From Sinorhizobium terangae (GTDB lineage: Bacteria; Pseudomonadota; Alphaproteobacteria; Rhizobiales; Rhizobiaceae): a DNA stretch of 64,000 bases. The DNA is taken from contig NZ_CP121659.1 of the NCBI RefSeq assembly GCF_029714365.1, positions 1,302,001 through 1,366,000 of the forward strand, read 5' to 3'. The position numbers and the translations under genes were made by a program. Below the pieces are notes generated by a model, which had not been told where the DNA came from, did not search any database, and saw only the letters and a list, made by a program, of their open reading frames with translations. Shown here one piece after another: positions 1-9,225 of the stretch (its first letter is position 1; each line of letters begins with the position of its first letter).

Positions 1-222
1 CGCACGCCTATAGACGAGATTCATCTGGCAATCGGCATCGAAGGCATCGATGCGGACGGCAATTTCGAAACGATCGCGGGTTTTCTCGTTCAGCAGTTGC
101 GCAAGACGCCGGAGGAAGGCGACATCGCCGAGGCGCACGGTTACCGCTTCGAGGTTGTCGATATGGACGGACGCCGGATCGACAAGATTCTTGTGTCCCG
201 CTGCATCGACGACGCAGCCTGA
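1..222 (+). CDS. CorC/HlyC-domain transporter-associated protein, C-terminal end
   Basis: The window opens inside this gene; 73 residues and a TGA stop are visible. The fragment has the pattern of the CorC_HlyC (transporter-associated) domain: an 'IAGFLVQQLRKTPEEGD' stretch followed by 'GYRFEVVDMDGRRIDKILV'. In complete family members this domain follows a DUF21 membrane domain and two CBS domains, and the proteins are usually annotated as hemolysin-family or Mg/Co-efflux-associated. The N-terminal part lies outside the window, so the full architecture cannot be checked. A hairpin terminator follows 25 bp after the stop. Confidence 0.8.
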   Translation, partial: RTPIDEIHLAIGIEGIDADGNFETIAGFLVQQLRKTPEEGDIAEAHGYRFEVVDMDGRRIDKILVSRCIDDAA

Positions 223-246
223 GGCGGAGCACATCGCCAAAAAGCA

Positions 247-271
247 AAAGGCCGGGCGATACCCGACCTTT
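247..271 (+). terminator. Hairpin terminator after the CorC/HlyC gene
   Basis: A ten-base-pair stem (247-256 with 262-271, one internal C/A mismatch) encloses a five-base loop. The 5' arm starts AAAGG and the 3' arm ends CCTTT. It lies just downstream of the stop at 222, where an intrinsic terminator would be expected. There is no long U tract after the stem, so efficiency is uncertain. Confidence 0.55.
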
Positions 272-304
272 CCCTCAAACTGTCTTGGCGCCTGCTAGAG
301 CGTT

Positions 305-817
305 TCAGGTTTTGACAGAAGCATATCCGGCGTTGGCGAAGTAGTTGCTGCATTCGTCGGGCTGGAGTGAGGGGACAAGGCTGCCGAGGTATTTCCATGT
401 CTCCTCGACGGTTCGCTTCTGAGCCGCCCGCATCCAGTGTTTGATTTTGGCGAAGGCCTGCTCGATCGGATTGAGATCGGGCGAGTATGGCGGGAGATAC
501 CAGAGCCGCGCGCCGGCGGCTCGGATCATCTGCCGGATGGCCGCCGACTTGTGCGAGCCGAGATTGTCCATGATGACGATGTCGCCGGGTTCGAGCACGG
601 GCACGAGCTGTTGTTCGACATAGGCGCGGAAACACCGACCGTTGATCGGTCCGTCGAAGACGCAAGGCGCTGCCAGCCGGTCGTGGCGCAAAGCGCCGAC
701 AAAGGTCAGCGTGCGCCAGTGGCCGTGCGGGGCAAAGCCGCGCAGGCGCTTGCCTCGTGGCCCCCAGCCATAGAGCGGCGCCATGTTGGTCTTGATCCAG
801 GTTTCGTCAATGAACAC
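305..817 (-). CDS. IS630-family transposase, C-terminal DDE part (orfB)
   Basis: This frame carries the DDE-superfamily catalytic core. The first Asp is in FIDETW, the second in IVIMDNLGSHKS, and the final Glu in SPDLNPIEQAFAKIK. Homologous sequence continues upstream of the first ATG (817) to the A8 run near 910, so the natural protein is probably made as a fusion with orfA. Joining the frames requires a +1 (or -2) shift at the run of eight A residues. A seven-A version would encode one continuous protein, so this is either programmed or transcriptional slippage, or an inactivating one-base insertion. Confidence 0.8.
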   Translation of the reverse strand: MFIDETWIKTNMAPLYGWGPRGKRLRGFAPHGHWRTLTFVGALRHDRLAAPCVFDGPINGRCFRAYVEQQLVPVLEPGDIVIMDNLGSHKSAAIRQMIRAAGARLWYLPPYSPDLNPIEQAFAKIKHWMRAAQKRTVEETWKYLGSLVPSLQPDECSNYFANAGYASVKT

Positions 818-893
818 CAGCCGTCTCGGATCGAGACCGGACTGCCAGGAGCGCCAGCGTTGCCGCCGGCGGGCAATATCGGCACGGGCCTGC

Positions 894-1253
894 TCAAGGG
901 CGAACAGCGTTTTTTTTAAACCGCAACCCCTCGCGGCGCAGGAACCGCCAGACCGTATCGTGCGACACCTTCACCCCACGCGCCGCCAGCTCTTCCTTCA
1001 GCCTGTGCAGCGACAAATGCGGCGTCTGGTTGATCCGCTCCGCGATGAACGCACGGTGCGGCTCCAGCACATGCTTGCGGTGGCCGCCCATCTTGCCGGG
1101 CGCCACGGACCCGTTCGAACGATAGCGCTGAGACCACTTCACCGCCGACGATACGGCAATGCCGAAACGAGCCGCCACCGATCGGCAGCTTTCCCCCGCC
1201 GAAATGGCGCCAACAACACGTTCACGAAGATCGTTCGAAAGAGGTCGCGTCAT
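894..1253 (-). CDS. IS630-family transposase, N-terminal helix-turn-helix part (orfA)
   Basis: The product begins MTRPLSNDLRERVV and contains the helix-turn-helix region (SCRSVAARFGIAVSSAVKWSQRY) plus the linker found in the first half of IS630-type transposases. A longer open frame extends to 1292, but the conserved family start is the Met at 1253. The frame stops at 894, just past the A8 run (minus strand, 917-910). The sequence that continues the protein (TLFALEQARADIARRR) lies in another frame. The catalytic DDE part is in the next entry. Confidence 0.8.
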   Translation of the reverse strand: MTRPLSNDLRERVVGAISAGESCRSVAARFGIAVSSAVKWSQRYRSNGSVAPGKMGGHRKHVLEPHRAFIAERINQTPHLSLHRLKEELAARGVKVSHDTVWRFLRREGLRFKKNAVRP

Positions 1254-1462
1254 CGGATGCTGGCCTCCGCTCCAGCCAGCATCTTGAATCACAAAACGGA
1301 CTAAAACGGAATCCCCTCCGATTCAGTCAAAACCGGAACCGCTCTAGTCCATCCGTAGTCAGCCGCCGCGACCGATGATTGAGTGACTACCTTACTATAG
1401 GCCTTGCATGTCTGCCGTATGACAAAGCAGCGGAAATGGCTCGAGAACGCGACTGTCCGGAC

Positions 1463-1568
1463 TACAGCGCCGCGCGTCCAATCCGCACGCGCAAAGGTCC
1501 CTGTAGCACTTTGAATTGCTCCATGATTTTGTCCTTAAATCGACTCCGATTTAGGAGCCATGCAGTAG
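1463..1568. repeat. RIME-type intergenic repeat, family A
   Basis: This is about 105 bp made of two imperfect palindromes. The first runs from CTACAGCGCCGCGCGTCC to CCCTGTAGCACTTTGAA. The second is built on TCCTTAAATCGACTCCGATTTAGGA and ends in CATGCAGTAG. Close relatives lie at 19947, 20795 (inverted), 28148, 51428 (fragment) and 57979 (part). It sits immediately downstream of moeA (minus), where it could act as a transcript-end hairpin. Confidence 0.75.
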
Positions 1569-1578
1569 CTGCGCGTGT

Positions 1579-2790
1579 TTAGCGCAACCGCAGGACGTTG
1601 CATGGATCGCCGTTCGAAGCGGCCTCGGCGTGCGGTGCGCGAACGATGAGCCCGTCGGATTGCGCAAATATATTCATCATCGAGGAATCCTGACGCGCGA
1701 ACGGATGGGCGGCGAGCGAGCCGTCGGGCTCGACTGTCAGCCGCGCGCGGACATAATCCTGGCGGCGATCGTTGGCAGGCAAGGGGGTCGCAAGCCGCGC
1801 CGTCGTCATCCGCGAACGAGGCGGTAGATGCGCCAGGTGCCGCGTCAGCGGTTCGAGGAACAGCAGTGCGCACACGAGGCTCGAGACAGGATTTCCCGGT
1901 AACCCTAGGACGGTCATGCCGGCGAGTCCGCCAACCATCAGCGGTTTGCCCGGACGCATGGCGATGCGCCAGAAATCCAGCACCATGCCGCACGACAGAA
2001 GAGTCGATTGAACAAGGTCATGATCGCCGACAGAGGCTCCGCCGAGCGTCACCAGGACGTCCGCTCCGGCCTCTTGTGCCTTGGCGACAGCGGCCGATAT
2101 CGCCGCTTCATCGTCCGGCACGATGCCAAGATCAAGGACTTCGCCGCCGTTCTCGCGTGCAATAGCGGCCACGCCATAGGTATTCGATGCGATGATCTGG
2201 TCAGCACCTGGGGAACTTCCCGGTGGCAATAACTCGTCCCCGGTGGCGATGATCGCAATCTTCGGTCGTTCGAACACCGGCAGGCTTTCATGGCTCATGC
2301 CCGCGGCGAGCGTCAGTCTTCCGGCGTCGAGCACACTGCCTGCGGCAAGCGCGATCTCGCCTTTCTCAAAATCCTGCCCCGCAAGCCGGATATGACGACC
2401 CTTTGCCAGGGCGAACAACGTGCGGATTTTTCCGCCCGAAACCTTTTCGGTGTCCTCCTGGATGATGACGGTGTCCGCTCCGGCGGGCAGGGGCGCGCCG
2501 GTAAAGATACGAACGGCTTCACCGGCGCGAACCTCTCCCCGGAAACCATGCCCCGCGGCCGACTGGCCGATCACGACGAGTTGCGCGCCGATCTCGACGA
2601 TATCGTCGTGGCGGACCGCATAGCCGTCCATCGCCGAATTGTCGAAGGCGGGATGCGTGACCCGTGCGACGATATCCTCGGCCAGCACCCGGCCGAAGCA
2701 ATCGTGCAGGGCGAGCCTTTCTGTCCGACGGTGCGGGCGAGCTTTGTCAATGACCCTGGCGAGTGCATCCTCGACCGAAAGCAGCGACAT
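1579..2790 (-). CDS. moeA: Molybdopterin molybdenumtransferase MoeA
   Basis: This 403-residue protein has the usual MoeA length. It inserts molybdate into adenylylated molybdopterin, the last common step of molybdenum cofactor synthesis in the cytoplasm. The family signature PAFDNSAMDGYAV lies at about 47-59, followed by the MoCF-binding fold (IIATGDELLPPGS near 185 and TLGGASVGDHDLV near 250) and a C-terminal beta-barrel domain. Its ATG overlaps the moaC stop by one base (TAATG), so the two are translationally coupled. It closes a trpD-trpC-moaC-moeA run on the minus strand. A family A intergenic repeat and then an IS630 element follow it. Confidence 0.95.
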   Translation of the reverse strand: MSLLSVEDALARVIDKARPHRRTERLALHDCFGRVLAEDIVARVTHPAFDNSAMDGYAVRHDDIVEIGAQLVVIGQSAAGHGFRGEVRAGEAVRIFTGAPLPAGADTVIIQEDTEKVSGGKIRTLFALAKGRHIRLAGQDFEKGEIALAAGSVLDAGRLTLAAGMSHESLPVFERPKIAIIATGDELLPPGSSPGADQIIASNTYGVAAIARENGGEVLDLGIVPDDEAAISAAVAKAQEAGADVLVTLGGASVGDHDLVQSTLLSCGMVLDFWRIAMRPGKPLMVGGLAGMTVLGLPGNPVSSLVCALLFLEPLTRHLAHLPPRSRMTTARLATPLPANDRRQDYVRARLTVEPDGSLAAHPFARQDSSMMNIFAQSDGLIVRAPHAEAASNGDPCNVLRLR

Positions 2791-3281
2791 TAGCGGTTAT
2801 CTCCCTGGCGCCGGTAGTCGCCGGAACGCCCACCCGACTTGCTGACCAGCCGAACGCCGCCGATCTCCATTTCGCGATCCGCAGCCTTCGCCATGTCGTA
2901 TATCGTCAGGCAGGCGATGCTGACGGCGGTCAGGGCTTCCATCTCGACGCCCGTCCGCCCCGTCAGCTTTGCCATCGCCTCGACGCGAAGCCCCGGCAGC
3001 GCGTCGTCCGGCACGATATCGACCGAGACCTTCGTCAGCATCAGCGGATGGCACAGCGGAATGAGATTGGACGTCTGTTTTGCGGCCATGATCCCGGCAA
3101 GCCGTGCGGTGCCGATCACGTCGCCTTTCTTGGCATTGCCCTTAATCAGCGCGAGCGTTTCGGGACGCATTCGCACAAAGCCTTCGGCGACGGCGACGCG
3201 TACGGTCTCGGTCTTGTCGCCGACGTCGACCATGTTGGCTTCGCCGGCGCTGTCGATGTGGGTGAGGGACGGGCCGCTCAT
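2790..3281 (-). CDS. moaC: Cyclic pyranopterin monophosphate synthase MoaC
   Basis: This 163-residue protein converts the MoaA product (a cyclised GTP derivative) to cyclic pyranopterin monophosphate, the first stage of molybdenum cofactor synthesis. Family landmarks include [14 protein letters not shown] (17-30), the LCHPL motif (76-80), GVEMEALTA (111-119), the TIYDM segment with the catalytic Asp (127-131) and KSGGRSG near the C terminus. Its start overlaps the trpC stop and its stop overlaps the moeA start, each as TAATG. This is a compact operon linking tryptophan and molybdenum-cofactor genes. Confidence 0.95.
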   Translation of the reverse strand: MSGPSLTHIDSAGEANMVDVGDKTETVRVAVAEGFVRMRPETLALIKGNAKKGDVIGTARLAGIMAAKQTSNLIPLCHPLMLTKVSVDIVPDDALPGLRVEAMAKLTGRTGVEMEALTAVSIACLTIYDMAKAADREMEIGGVRLVSKSGGRSGDYRRQGDNR

Positions 3282-4096
3282 TACTCTGCCGCCAATACGC
3301 TTCCGGAGCCCGTCAGCAGCGCCCGCGTCGCTGCCTCGACATCATCCTTTCTCATCAGGCTCTCGCCAACGAGGAAGGTAGAGATGCCGCGTCTTTCCAA
3401 GCGCCGGCAGTCTTCATGGGTAAATATGCCGCTTTCACTGACGAGCAGCCGGTCCGGTGGAATCATCGCCGCCAGTTGTTCGGACACGGCGAGGTCAACT
3501 TCGAATGTCCTCAGATTACGATTGTTGATGCCGACGAGGGGGGAAGTCAGCGTTAGCGCCCGTTCCATCTCCTGGGCGTCATGCACTTCGATGAGGACAT
3601 CCATGCCGAGCGCAAGGGCCGATTCCTCAAGGCGACGCGCATCGTCGTCGCTCAATGACGCCATGATCAACAGGATGCAGTCGGCCCCCCAGGCTCGGGC
3701 TTCGAAGACCTGATACGGGTCGAACATGAAGTCCTTCCGCAATGCCGGAAGCGCACAAGCGGCTCGTGCCGCCGTCAGGAACTCCGGTGCGCCCTGGAAG
3801 CTCGGCGTGTCCGTCAAGACGGACAGGCAAGCTGCACCGCCGGTGGCATAGGCCTTGGCAAGCGCCGGGGGATCGAAGTCGGGACGGATCAGTCCTTTCG
3901 AAGGGCTTGCCTTCTTGATCTCGGCGATCAAGCCGAATCCGCCCTTCTCGCGACGCGAGGCGAGCGCAGCGTGGAAGCCCCGCGGCGGCGATTGATCTGC
4001 GATCCGCGCCTTCAGCTCCTCAAGCGAAACGCTCGATTTCGCCAAGGCGATCTCTTCGCGCTTGTAGGCTTCGATTTTGCACAGGATATCCGTCAT
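3281..4096 (-). CDS. trpC: Indole-3-glycerol phosphate synthase TrpC
   Basis: This 271-residue single-domain TIM-barrel enzyme closes the indole ring of 1-(2-carboxyphenylamino)-1-deoxyribulose 5-phosphate in tryptophan synthesis. Visible active-site segments are [13 protein letters not shown] (56-68, with the catalytic lysine), LRKDFM (about 119-124) and [14 protein letters not shown] (about 183-196). It is a stand-alone TrpC, not fused to TrpF. It overlaps moaC by one base and starts 15 bp after trpD, so both tryptophan genes are likely co-transcribed with the molybdenum cofactor genes. Confidence 0.96.
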   Translation of the reverse strand: MTDILCKIEAYKREEIALAKSSVSLEELKARIADQSPPRGFHAALASRREKGGFGLIAEIKKASPSKGLIRPDFDPPALAKAYATGGAACLSVLTDTPSFQGAPEFLTAARAACALPALRKDFMFDPYQVFEARAWGADCILLIMASLSDDDARRLEESALALGMDVLIEVHDAQEMERALTLTSPLVGINNRNLRTFEVDLAVSEQLAAMIPPDRLLVSESGIFTHEDCRRLERRGISTFLVGESLMRKDDVEAATRALLTGSGSVLAAE

Positions 4097-4111
4097 GGAG
4101 CTATCTTCTCC

Positions 4112-5125
4112 TCAAGCGGCATTGGAGACGCTGATCAGCCGCTGCAAGGCAGTCTTCGCCGCACCGCTCGAGAGCGACTGCCTGGCGAGCGCCATGCCTT
4201 CGGTGAGATCCTTGGCGCGCCCCGCTATCATCAATGAAGCAGCGGCGTTCGCAAGCGAAATGTCCCGGTAGGCATTCTCCGCACCATCGAGAACGGCTTG
4301 CAGCGCAACGGCATTGTGCGCTCCATCGCCGCCTTTCAGTGCATCGAGCGTGGCCGTCTGAAGGCCGAAATCGGCCGGGGTCAACTCGAAACTCGTGATC
4401 TTGCCGTCCTCAAGCGCGGCGACCTTGGTGACGCCGGTCGTCGTGATTTCGTCGAGCCCTTCGCCGTGAACCACCCAGACGTTCTCCGAGCCGAGATCGC
4501 GCAGGACCTCGGCCAGCGGGTTCACCCATTGCGGTGCGTAGACGCCGACGAGCTGTCGCTTCACACCGGCCGGATTCGAGAGCGGGCCGAGCAGATTGAA
4601 GATCGTTCTCGTACCCAGTTCGACCCGCGTCGGGCCGACGTGCCGCATCGCGGAATGGTGCTGTTGGGCGAACATGAAACCGACACCGGCCTCGCTGATG
4701 CAGCGGGCGATCGCTTCGGGTCCGATGTCGAGCTTGACGCCCAGGCAAGAGAGCGCGTCGGCCGTACCGGATTTCGAGCTCAGCGCCCGGTTGCCATGCT
4801 TGGCGACCGGGACGCCGGCGCCGGCGACGATCAGTGAAGCGAGCGTCGAGATGTTGTAGGTGCCGGCACCGTCACCGCCCGTGCCGACGATGTCGATCGC
4901 ACCCTCAGGGGCCTCGACCGGCAGCATGCGTGCGCGCATTGCGCCAACTGCGCCGACGATCTCGTCGACGGTCTCGCCGCGCACCCGAAGCGCCATCAGG
5001 AAGCCGCCGATTTGCGAAGGCGTCGCAGCTCCCGACATGATGATCTCGAAGGCCGCCCGCGCATCTTCACGATTGAGTGCCTCGCGAGTTGCCACTTTCG
5101 CCACGAACGGCTTCAAATCAGTCAT
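4112..5125 (-). CDS. trpD: Anthranilate phosphoribosyltransferase TrpD
   Basis: This 337-residue enzyme transfers phosphoribose from PRPP to anthranilate, the second committed step of tryptophan synthesis. The PRPP-binding motif GTGGDG is at 81-86, followed by NIST (91-94) and KHGNR (109-113). The upstream frame stays open to 5407, but the family N terminus is MTDLKPF, so the ATG at 5125 is chosen. It lies 34 bp downstream of the PpiD-like gene and 15 bp upstream of trpC. The glutaminase partner TrpE/G is not in this window. Confidence 0.96.
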   Translation of the reverse strand: MTDLKPFVAKVATREALNREDARAAFEIIMSGAATPSQIGGFLMALRVRGETVDEIVGAVGAMRARMLPVEAPEGAIDIVGTGGDGAGTYNISTLASLIVAGAGVPVAKHGNRALSSKSGTADALSCLGVKLDIGPEAIARCISEAGVGFMFAQQHHSAMRHVGPTRVELGTRTIFNLLGPLSNPAGVKRQLVGVYAPQWVNPLAEVLRDLGSENVWVVHGEGLDEITTTGVTKVAALEDGKITSFELTPADFGLQTATLDALKGGDGAHNAVALQAVLDGAENAYRDISLANAAASLMIAGRAKDLTEGMALARQSLSSGAAKTALQRLISVSNAA

Positions 5126-5159
5126 GAGTTCGTTCCCCTGTCCGCAGCTTTTTTGTCCA

Positions 5160-7052
5160 TCAGCGTTGCGCCAATGCGGTTTCGGCGAGTGTCTGGTTGA
5201 TCGCCACACCGTAGGCCGTCTGCAGTGTGGAGACCATCTGATCAAGGATGTCGTCTCCACTGGCGCGAGCGATGGCCTCGATTTGACGGCTGTCGTTGTC
5301 GAGGACGTTTGCGGGGTCGCTGTCGTCGACTGCCGTGACCTGAAGGAGGACCTGGCCTTCTCCGCCGATGCCCGGCGCGTTGGCAACATGTCCGTTGGCG
5401 CCGCCAAAGGCCGCCGCGACGGCAGCTGGGCTCAAGGCAGCATCCTCGGTCGAGCGGGTCAGGCCGGCTTTCGTTTCGACGACGAGGCCGAGTTCGCTCG
5501 CTATGTCGGCAAGCTTCGCGCCTTTTTCGACGCGCTGCTTGAGTTCGGCTGCCTTGGTGGCAAGCGCCGCCCGCTGTTGCTCGGCGGTCCAGTCTGCCGC
5601 TACCTCATCGCGAACCTCGTCCAGGGTGCGGTCACGGGCGGGAATGATCTCTTCGAGATCGAACCAGGCAGAGCCGTCACGGCCGATGTTGACGGAAAGC
5701 GTGTCGAGCCCCACTTCCGCCTTGAAGACTTCCTGGAGAAGCGTACGCGCCTCCGGAATCCCCTGAACCTCGTCGCCGTTTTGGTCCTTGCCGGTGGCGT
5801 CGATCGCGTCGATCGTGACAAGCTTCAGTTTCAGCTGATCGGCCACTTGTTTGACCGTTGCGCCGGCGGCGCGCTCGTCCTCGATGCGATCGTGAAGATT
5901 GATGACCTCTTCGCGCGCTGCAGAAAGCGCGATTTCCTTCCGCAGTTCCTCCTTCACCTCATCGAAGCTGCGTATGGTTTCCGGCTTGATGTTGGTTACC
6001 CGCAGGATAACCGGGCCGAACGCACCCTCCACAACCGGCGTAACACCACCCTCCGCCGGAACGGCAAAGGCGGCATCGGCGAGCTTCGCATCGGGCATGC
6101 GCTCCTTCGTGAATTCGCCGAGCAGAACGTCTGCAGCGGTCTTGCCCTCGGCCTTTACCAGATCGTCGAAGGAGGTGCCGGCTGAGAGCTTGGTTGCCGC
6201 AGCGTCTGCCGCCTCACGCGAAGGGAAGGCGAGCTGTTCGACGGTTCTCGTTGCCGCCGAGCGGAAGCTTTCCTTGCGCTTCTCATAGTCCGCGCGCAGC
6301 TCCTCTTCAGACACGGTCTCGGTCGCTACCAGATCTTCAGGCTCCAGCTTGATATAGCTGAACTTGCGATACTCTGGAGCGCGATAGTTCGCCTTGTGGC
6401 TTTCGAACCAGGGCGCAAGCACGTCGTCGCCCGGCGCCTTGACCGCATCGATATTCGCGTTCGAGAGCAGCAGATAGTCGATCGAGCGCTTTTCGTGGCG
6501 ATATTTGCTGACGGCATCGGCCAGTACCTTGGGAGCGGTGTATCCGTCGGACAGCGCATCGACGATCTGCGACCGGACCGCAACCTGGCTGCGGTTGTTG
6601 ATGTAGTCCTGCTCACTTAAGCCCGCGTTGCGCAATACGCTCGAAAACGTCAGCCGGTCGAACTGGCCGTTGACACTGTGGAACGCCGGGTCCTCGCCGA
6701 TAAGCTTCGCAAGCCGATCCTCGGAGAGGCCGAGGTTCATATCCAGTGCGAGCTGATCGAGCGCAGCACCGGCGACCAGCTGAGAGTAAACCTGCGACTC
6801 GATGCCGAAGGCACGGGCCTGCTGGCGCGTCAGCGGCGTCCCGAGTTGCCTCGAAAGCAGGCTCAATTGGCGCTCATATGCGAGGCGAAAGTCGCTCGGA
6901 GAGACCTTGATATCGCCGACCGTCACCACCGCGTTGGGCGTGCTTGCCACCATCAACGTCTGACCGCCCCATACCATGAACGACATGACGAGAATGGCCA
7001 TAAGGCCTTTGACGATCCATGTCTGGGAAGCTTTTCTGAGCGATTCGAGCAT
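5160..7052 (-). CDS. PpiD-type periplasmic peptidyl-prolyl cis-trans isomerase
   Basis: The protein is 630 residues with one N-terminal membrane anchor (about 16-36, [15 protein letters not shown]). A SurA-N-like chaperone region follows, then a PPIC/parvulin-like central part (about 240-390) and a long C-terminal extension. This matches the PpiD/SurA_N_3 foldases that help newly exported outer-membrane and periplasmic proteins fold. Thirty-six further in-frame codons lie upstream, but [12 protein letters not shown] is the family start. It precedes trpD by 34 bp and may share its transcript. Parvulin activity is often weak in this family and cannot be judged here. Confidence 0.88.
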   Translation of the reverse strand: MLESLRKASQTWIVKGLMAILVMSFMVWGGQTLMVASTPNAVVTVGDIKVSPSDFRLAYERQLSLLSRQLGTPLTRQQARAFGIESQVYSQLVAGAALDQLALDMNLGLSEDRLAKLIGEDPAFHSVNGQFDRLTFSSVLRNAGLSEQDYINNRSQVAVRSQIVDALSDGYTAPKVLADAVSKYRHEKRSIDYLLLSNANIDAVKAPGDDVLAPWFESHKANYRAPEYRKFSYIKLEPEDLVATETVSEEELRADYEKRKESFRSAATRTVEQLAFPSREAADAAATKLSAGTSFDDLVKAEGKTAADVLLGEFTKERMPDAKLADAAFAVPAEGGVTPVVEGAFGPVILRVTNIKPETIRSFDEVKEELRKEIALSAAREEVINLHDRIEDERAAGATVKQVADQLKLKLVTIDAIDATGKDQNGDEVQGIPEARTLLQEVFKAEVGLDTLSVNIGRDGSAWFDLEEIIPARDRTLDEVRDEVAADWTAEQQRAALATKAAELKQRVEKGAKLADIASELGLVVETKAGLTRSTEDAALSPAAVAAAFGGANGHVANAPGIGGEGQVLLQVTAVDDSDPANVLDNDSRQIEAIARASGDDILDQMVSTLQTAYGVAINQTLAETALAQR

Positions 7053-7429
7053 AGGGGCAGAAACCTTGTTGCAGTACGGTGGCGTCACGCCAAAAACGAA
7101 TTCGTTCCTTAGAACAAACCAAACAGGAATTGAAGGGCGCTTCGCGGCAAATTGCGACACCTCCGTTCAGGCCGGAGGCATTCATTTCTTCCCGGCGATT
7201 TTTGCGGCGCACAGCGTTCGGCGATGGGCTCGCCTGTTCGGAAAATCACGGAGCCCAGCACGATCGGACGCGAACAACAAAGTCGATGTCGGATTCGTTA
7301 GCCGGCAATAGAAAACGATCTGCAAGATTGTCGGTTTCGAGCGCATATCGCGTCGAGACGAAACGGGAATCCTGTGCTCGATTATGAGGTAAACTACCCT
7401 GATTCCAGTGGCCGTTACGGGAACATGCC
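7053..7429. other. Divergent intergenic region, nothing recognised
   Basis: These 377 bp separate the ppiD-like gene (minus) from the Na/Pi cotransporter (plus) and should hold both promoters. I see no RNA gene, repeat copy or clear operator. All open frames here are short and lack a convincing ribosome binding site. Confidence 0.5.
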
Positions 7430-9076
7430 ATGCAGTCAACGATCGTGATGGTCAATCTATTCGGTGCGGTGGCGCTACTCCTGTTCGGCCTGTCGCTCGT
7501 CAAGGATGGCGTCACGCGTGCATTCGGAGCGAGGCTGCGCACCGGTCTCGCACAGGGTACGAGCGGCGCGGTTCGTTCGTTTGTGACGGGGCTTATCGCG
7601 ACGCTCGCATTGCAGAGTTCGACGGCCACGGCCTTGATGACCGCTTCCTTCGTGGAAAGGGGGCTGGTGCGCGCGCGAATGGCGCAGATCGTGCTTCTGG
7701 GTGCCAATGTCGGCACGGCGATGACAGCCTGGATCGTTGCGATCGGGATCGGGTGGCTGTCGCCGGCAATTATTCTGGCGGGCGTCGTTGTGCATCGGAT
7801 GAGCCGGTCGAGCGCGCGTCAGGGCGGCGGCTTCGCCCTTGTCGGCATCGGTTTGATGCTGCTGTCGCTCGATCTGCTCTCCGCGGCAACGGAACCGATG
7901 CGGGAATCTCGCGCGCTCGCGGCATTTCTCGGCATGCTTGACAGCGCCTGGCCGGTTGCCCTGATCATCTCGGCGGGCCTGGCCTTTGCCTCCTCGTCGA
8001 GTCTGGCGATCGTGATGCTTGTGCTTTCCCTCTCTTCTGCCGGGGTGCTCTCCGCCGGACTGACCGTCGCATTGGTGCTGGGCGCCAATCTCGGGGGAGC
8101 GATTCCGCCGGTTATCGCTACCCTCGGTTCGGCACCTCCCGCGCGCCGCGTCACGCTCGGCAACCTCGTCGTGCGCGGCATGGGCTGCCTCATTGCTCTT
8201 CCGATCGCAGGGATTGGGGCGGAGTGGTTGCAACATCTGCCGTTGCCGCGACAGAATCTACCGGTCGACATCCATCTTGTCTTCAATCTCGTCGTCGCGA
8301 CTGTCGCGTGGCCGTTCGCGGGTTTGCTCGCGCGCCTGATGAGCCGCTTCGTTCCCGACGAGGAAGCTGGCGAGACGGGGCCGCGATATCTCGATGAAGC
8401 GACGCTTGACACCCCTGTGATGGCGCTTTCCGGTGCAACGCGCGAAGTCTTGCGTGTCGGGGATTTGGTCGAGGCAATGCTGACGCGCGCATCGAACGCG
8501 TTCAACAACAACGATCTCGGTGAACTGTATGATATCGGCAAAATGGAAAAGCAGGTCGATCTCCTCCAGCAGGAGGTTAAGATATTCCTGTCCCGGCTCG
8601 GGCGCGATGGACTTGGCGCCGAGGACGGTCGCCGTTCGATAGTCATCATCGACTATGCGATCAATCTCGAGCACATGGGCGACATCATCGAAAAAGGCCT
8701 CTGCGAGCAGATCGATAAGAAAGTCACCAATGGATTGAAGTTTTCCGAAGACGGCTATCAGGAGCTGAAAAGCCTGTTCAACCTGACGATCGATAACCTG
8801 CGCATTGCCCAGACGATCTTTGTCAGCCGCAATGCGGACCTCGCTCGTCACCTGGTCGAGGTCAAGGTCGATGTCCGCCACATGGAAAAACGCTCGGCTG
8901 AGCGGCATCTCGAACGCCTTCGCGACGGCCTGCTTCAGAGCCTGCAGACGAGCTCTCTGCATCTCGACATGTTGAGGGACCTGAAGCGCATCAACGCTCA
9001 CATAGCGTCCGTTGCCTATCCCATTCTCGAAGAAAGCGGCCTCTTGACGGAAAGCAGGCTGCGTCCTGAGGCTTGA
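7430..9076 (+). CDS. Na/Pi cotransporter family protein with PhoU-like C terminus
   Basis: The product is 548 residues. Residues 1-310 are strongly hydrophobic with several membrane segments. They contain two copies of the family's Na/Pi (PNaS) signature, GLIATLALQSSTATALMTA (about 55-73) and a degenerate second copy around AGLAFASSSSLAIVMLVLS (about 182-200). Residues 340-548 form a helical PhoU-like domain. Such NptA/YjbB proteins move phosphate across the inner membrane; E. coli YjbB acts as an exporter, so direction is not assigned. It stands alone between divergent and co-directional neighbours. Confidence 0.88.
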   Translation: MQSTIVMVNLFGAVALLLFGLSLVKDGVTRAFGARLRTGLAQGTSGAVRSFVTGLIATLALQSSTATALMTASFVERGLVRARMAQIVLLGANVGTAMTAWIVAIGIGWLSPAIILAGVVVHRMSRSSARQGGGFALVGIGLMLLSLDLLSAATEPMRESRALAAFLGMLDSAWPVALIISAGLAFASSSSLAIVMLVLSLSSAGVLSAGLTVALVLGANLGGAIPPVIATLGSAPPARRVTLGNLVVRGMGCLIALPIAGIGAEWLQHLPLPRQNLPVDIHLVFNLVVATVAWPFAGLLARLMSRFVPDEEAGETGPRYLDEATLDTPVMALSGATREVLRVGDLVEAMLTRASNAFNNNDLGELYDIGKMEKQVDLLQQEVKIFLSRLGRDGLGAEDGRRSIVIIDYAINLEHMGDIIEKGLCEQIDKKVTNGLKFSEDGYQELKSLFNLTIDNLRIAQTIFVSRNADLARHLVEVKVDVRHMEKRSAERHLERLRDGLLQSLQTSSLHLDMLRDLKRINAHIASVAYPILEESGLLTESRLRPEA

Positions 9077-9225
9077 GAGCTGGTCGGGCCGCCCCGTCAG
9101 GTTTAACCGGGGGTTACGCGACGTGATTTCGAGAATTATGCTTCTCGCAATATCTTGCCTATAAGAACACCGTCGAGTCAGGCGATAGGGCATCCGCCTG
9201 CGATAAGTACCAAGGAGAGATGAGA

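Larger units (their letters stand above)
298..1344 (-). mobile_element. IS630-family insertion sequence
   Basis: The element is 1,047 bp. Its ends are imperfect inverted repeats of about 24 bp: the left end reads GAGCGTTTCAGGTTTTGAC, and the reverse complement of the right end reads GAGCGGTTCCGGTTTTGAC. Both ends abut a TA dinucleotide (296-297 and 1345-1346), the target duplication typical of IS630/Tc1-mariner elements. The transposase is on the minus strand in two overlapping frames. The insertion separates the CorC/HlyC gene terminator from the repeat downstream of moeA and breaks no recognisable gene. Confidence 0.9.

Noticed and set aside
4860..6185. A 441-codon plus-strand open frame opposite ppiD and trpD
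   Set aside because: Antisense shadow; the minus-strand genes show clear family motifs and ribosome spacing.
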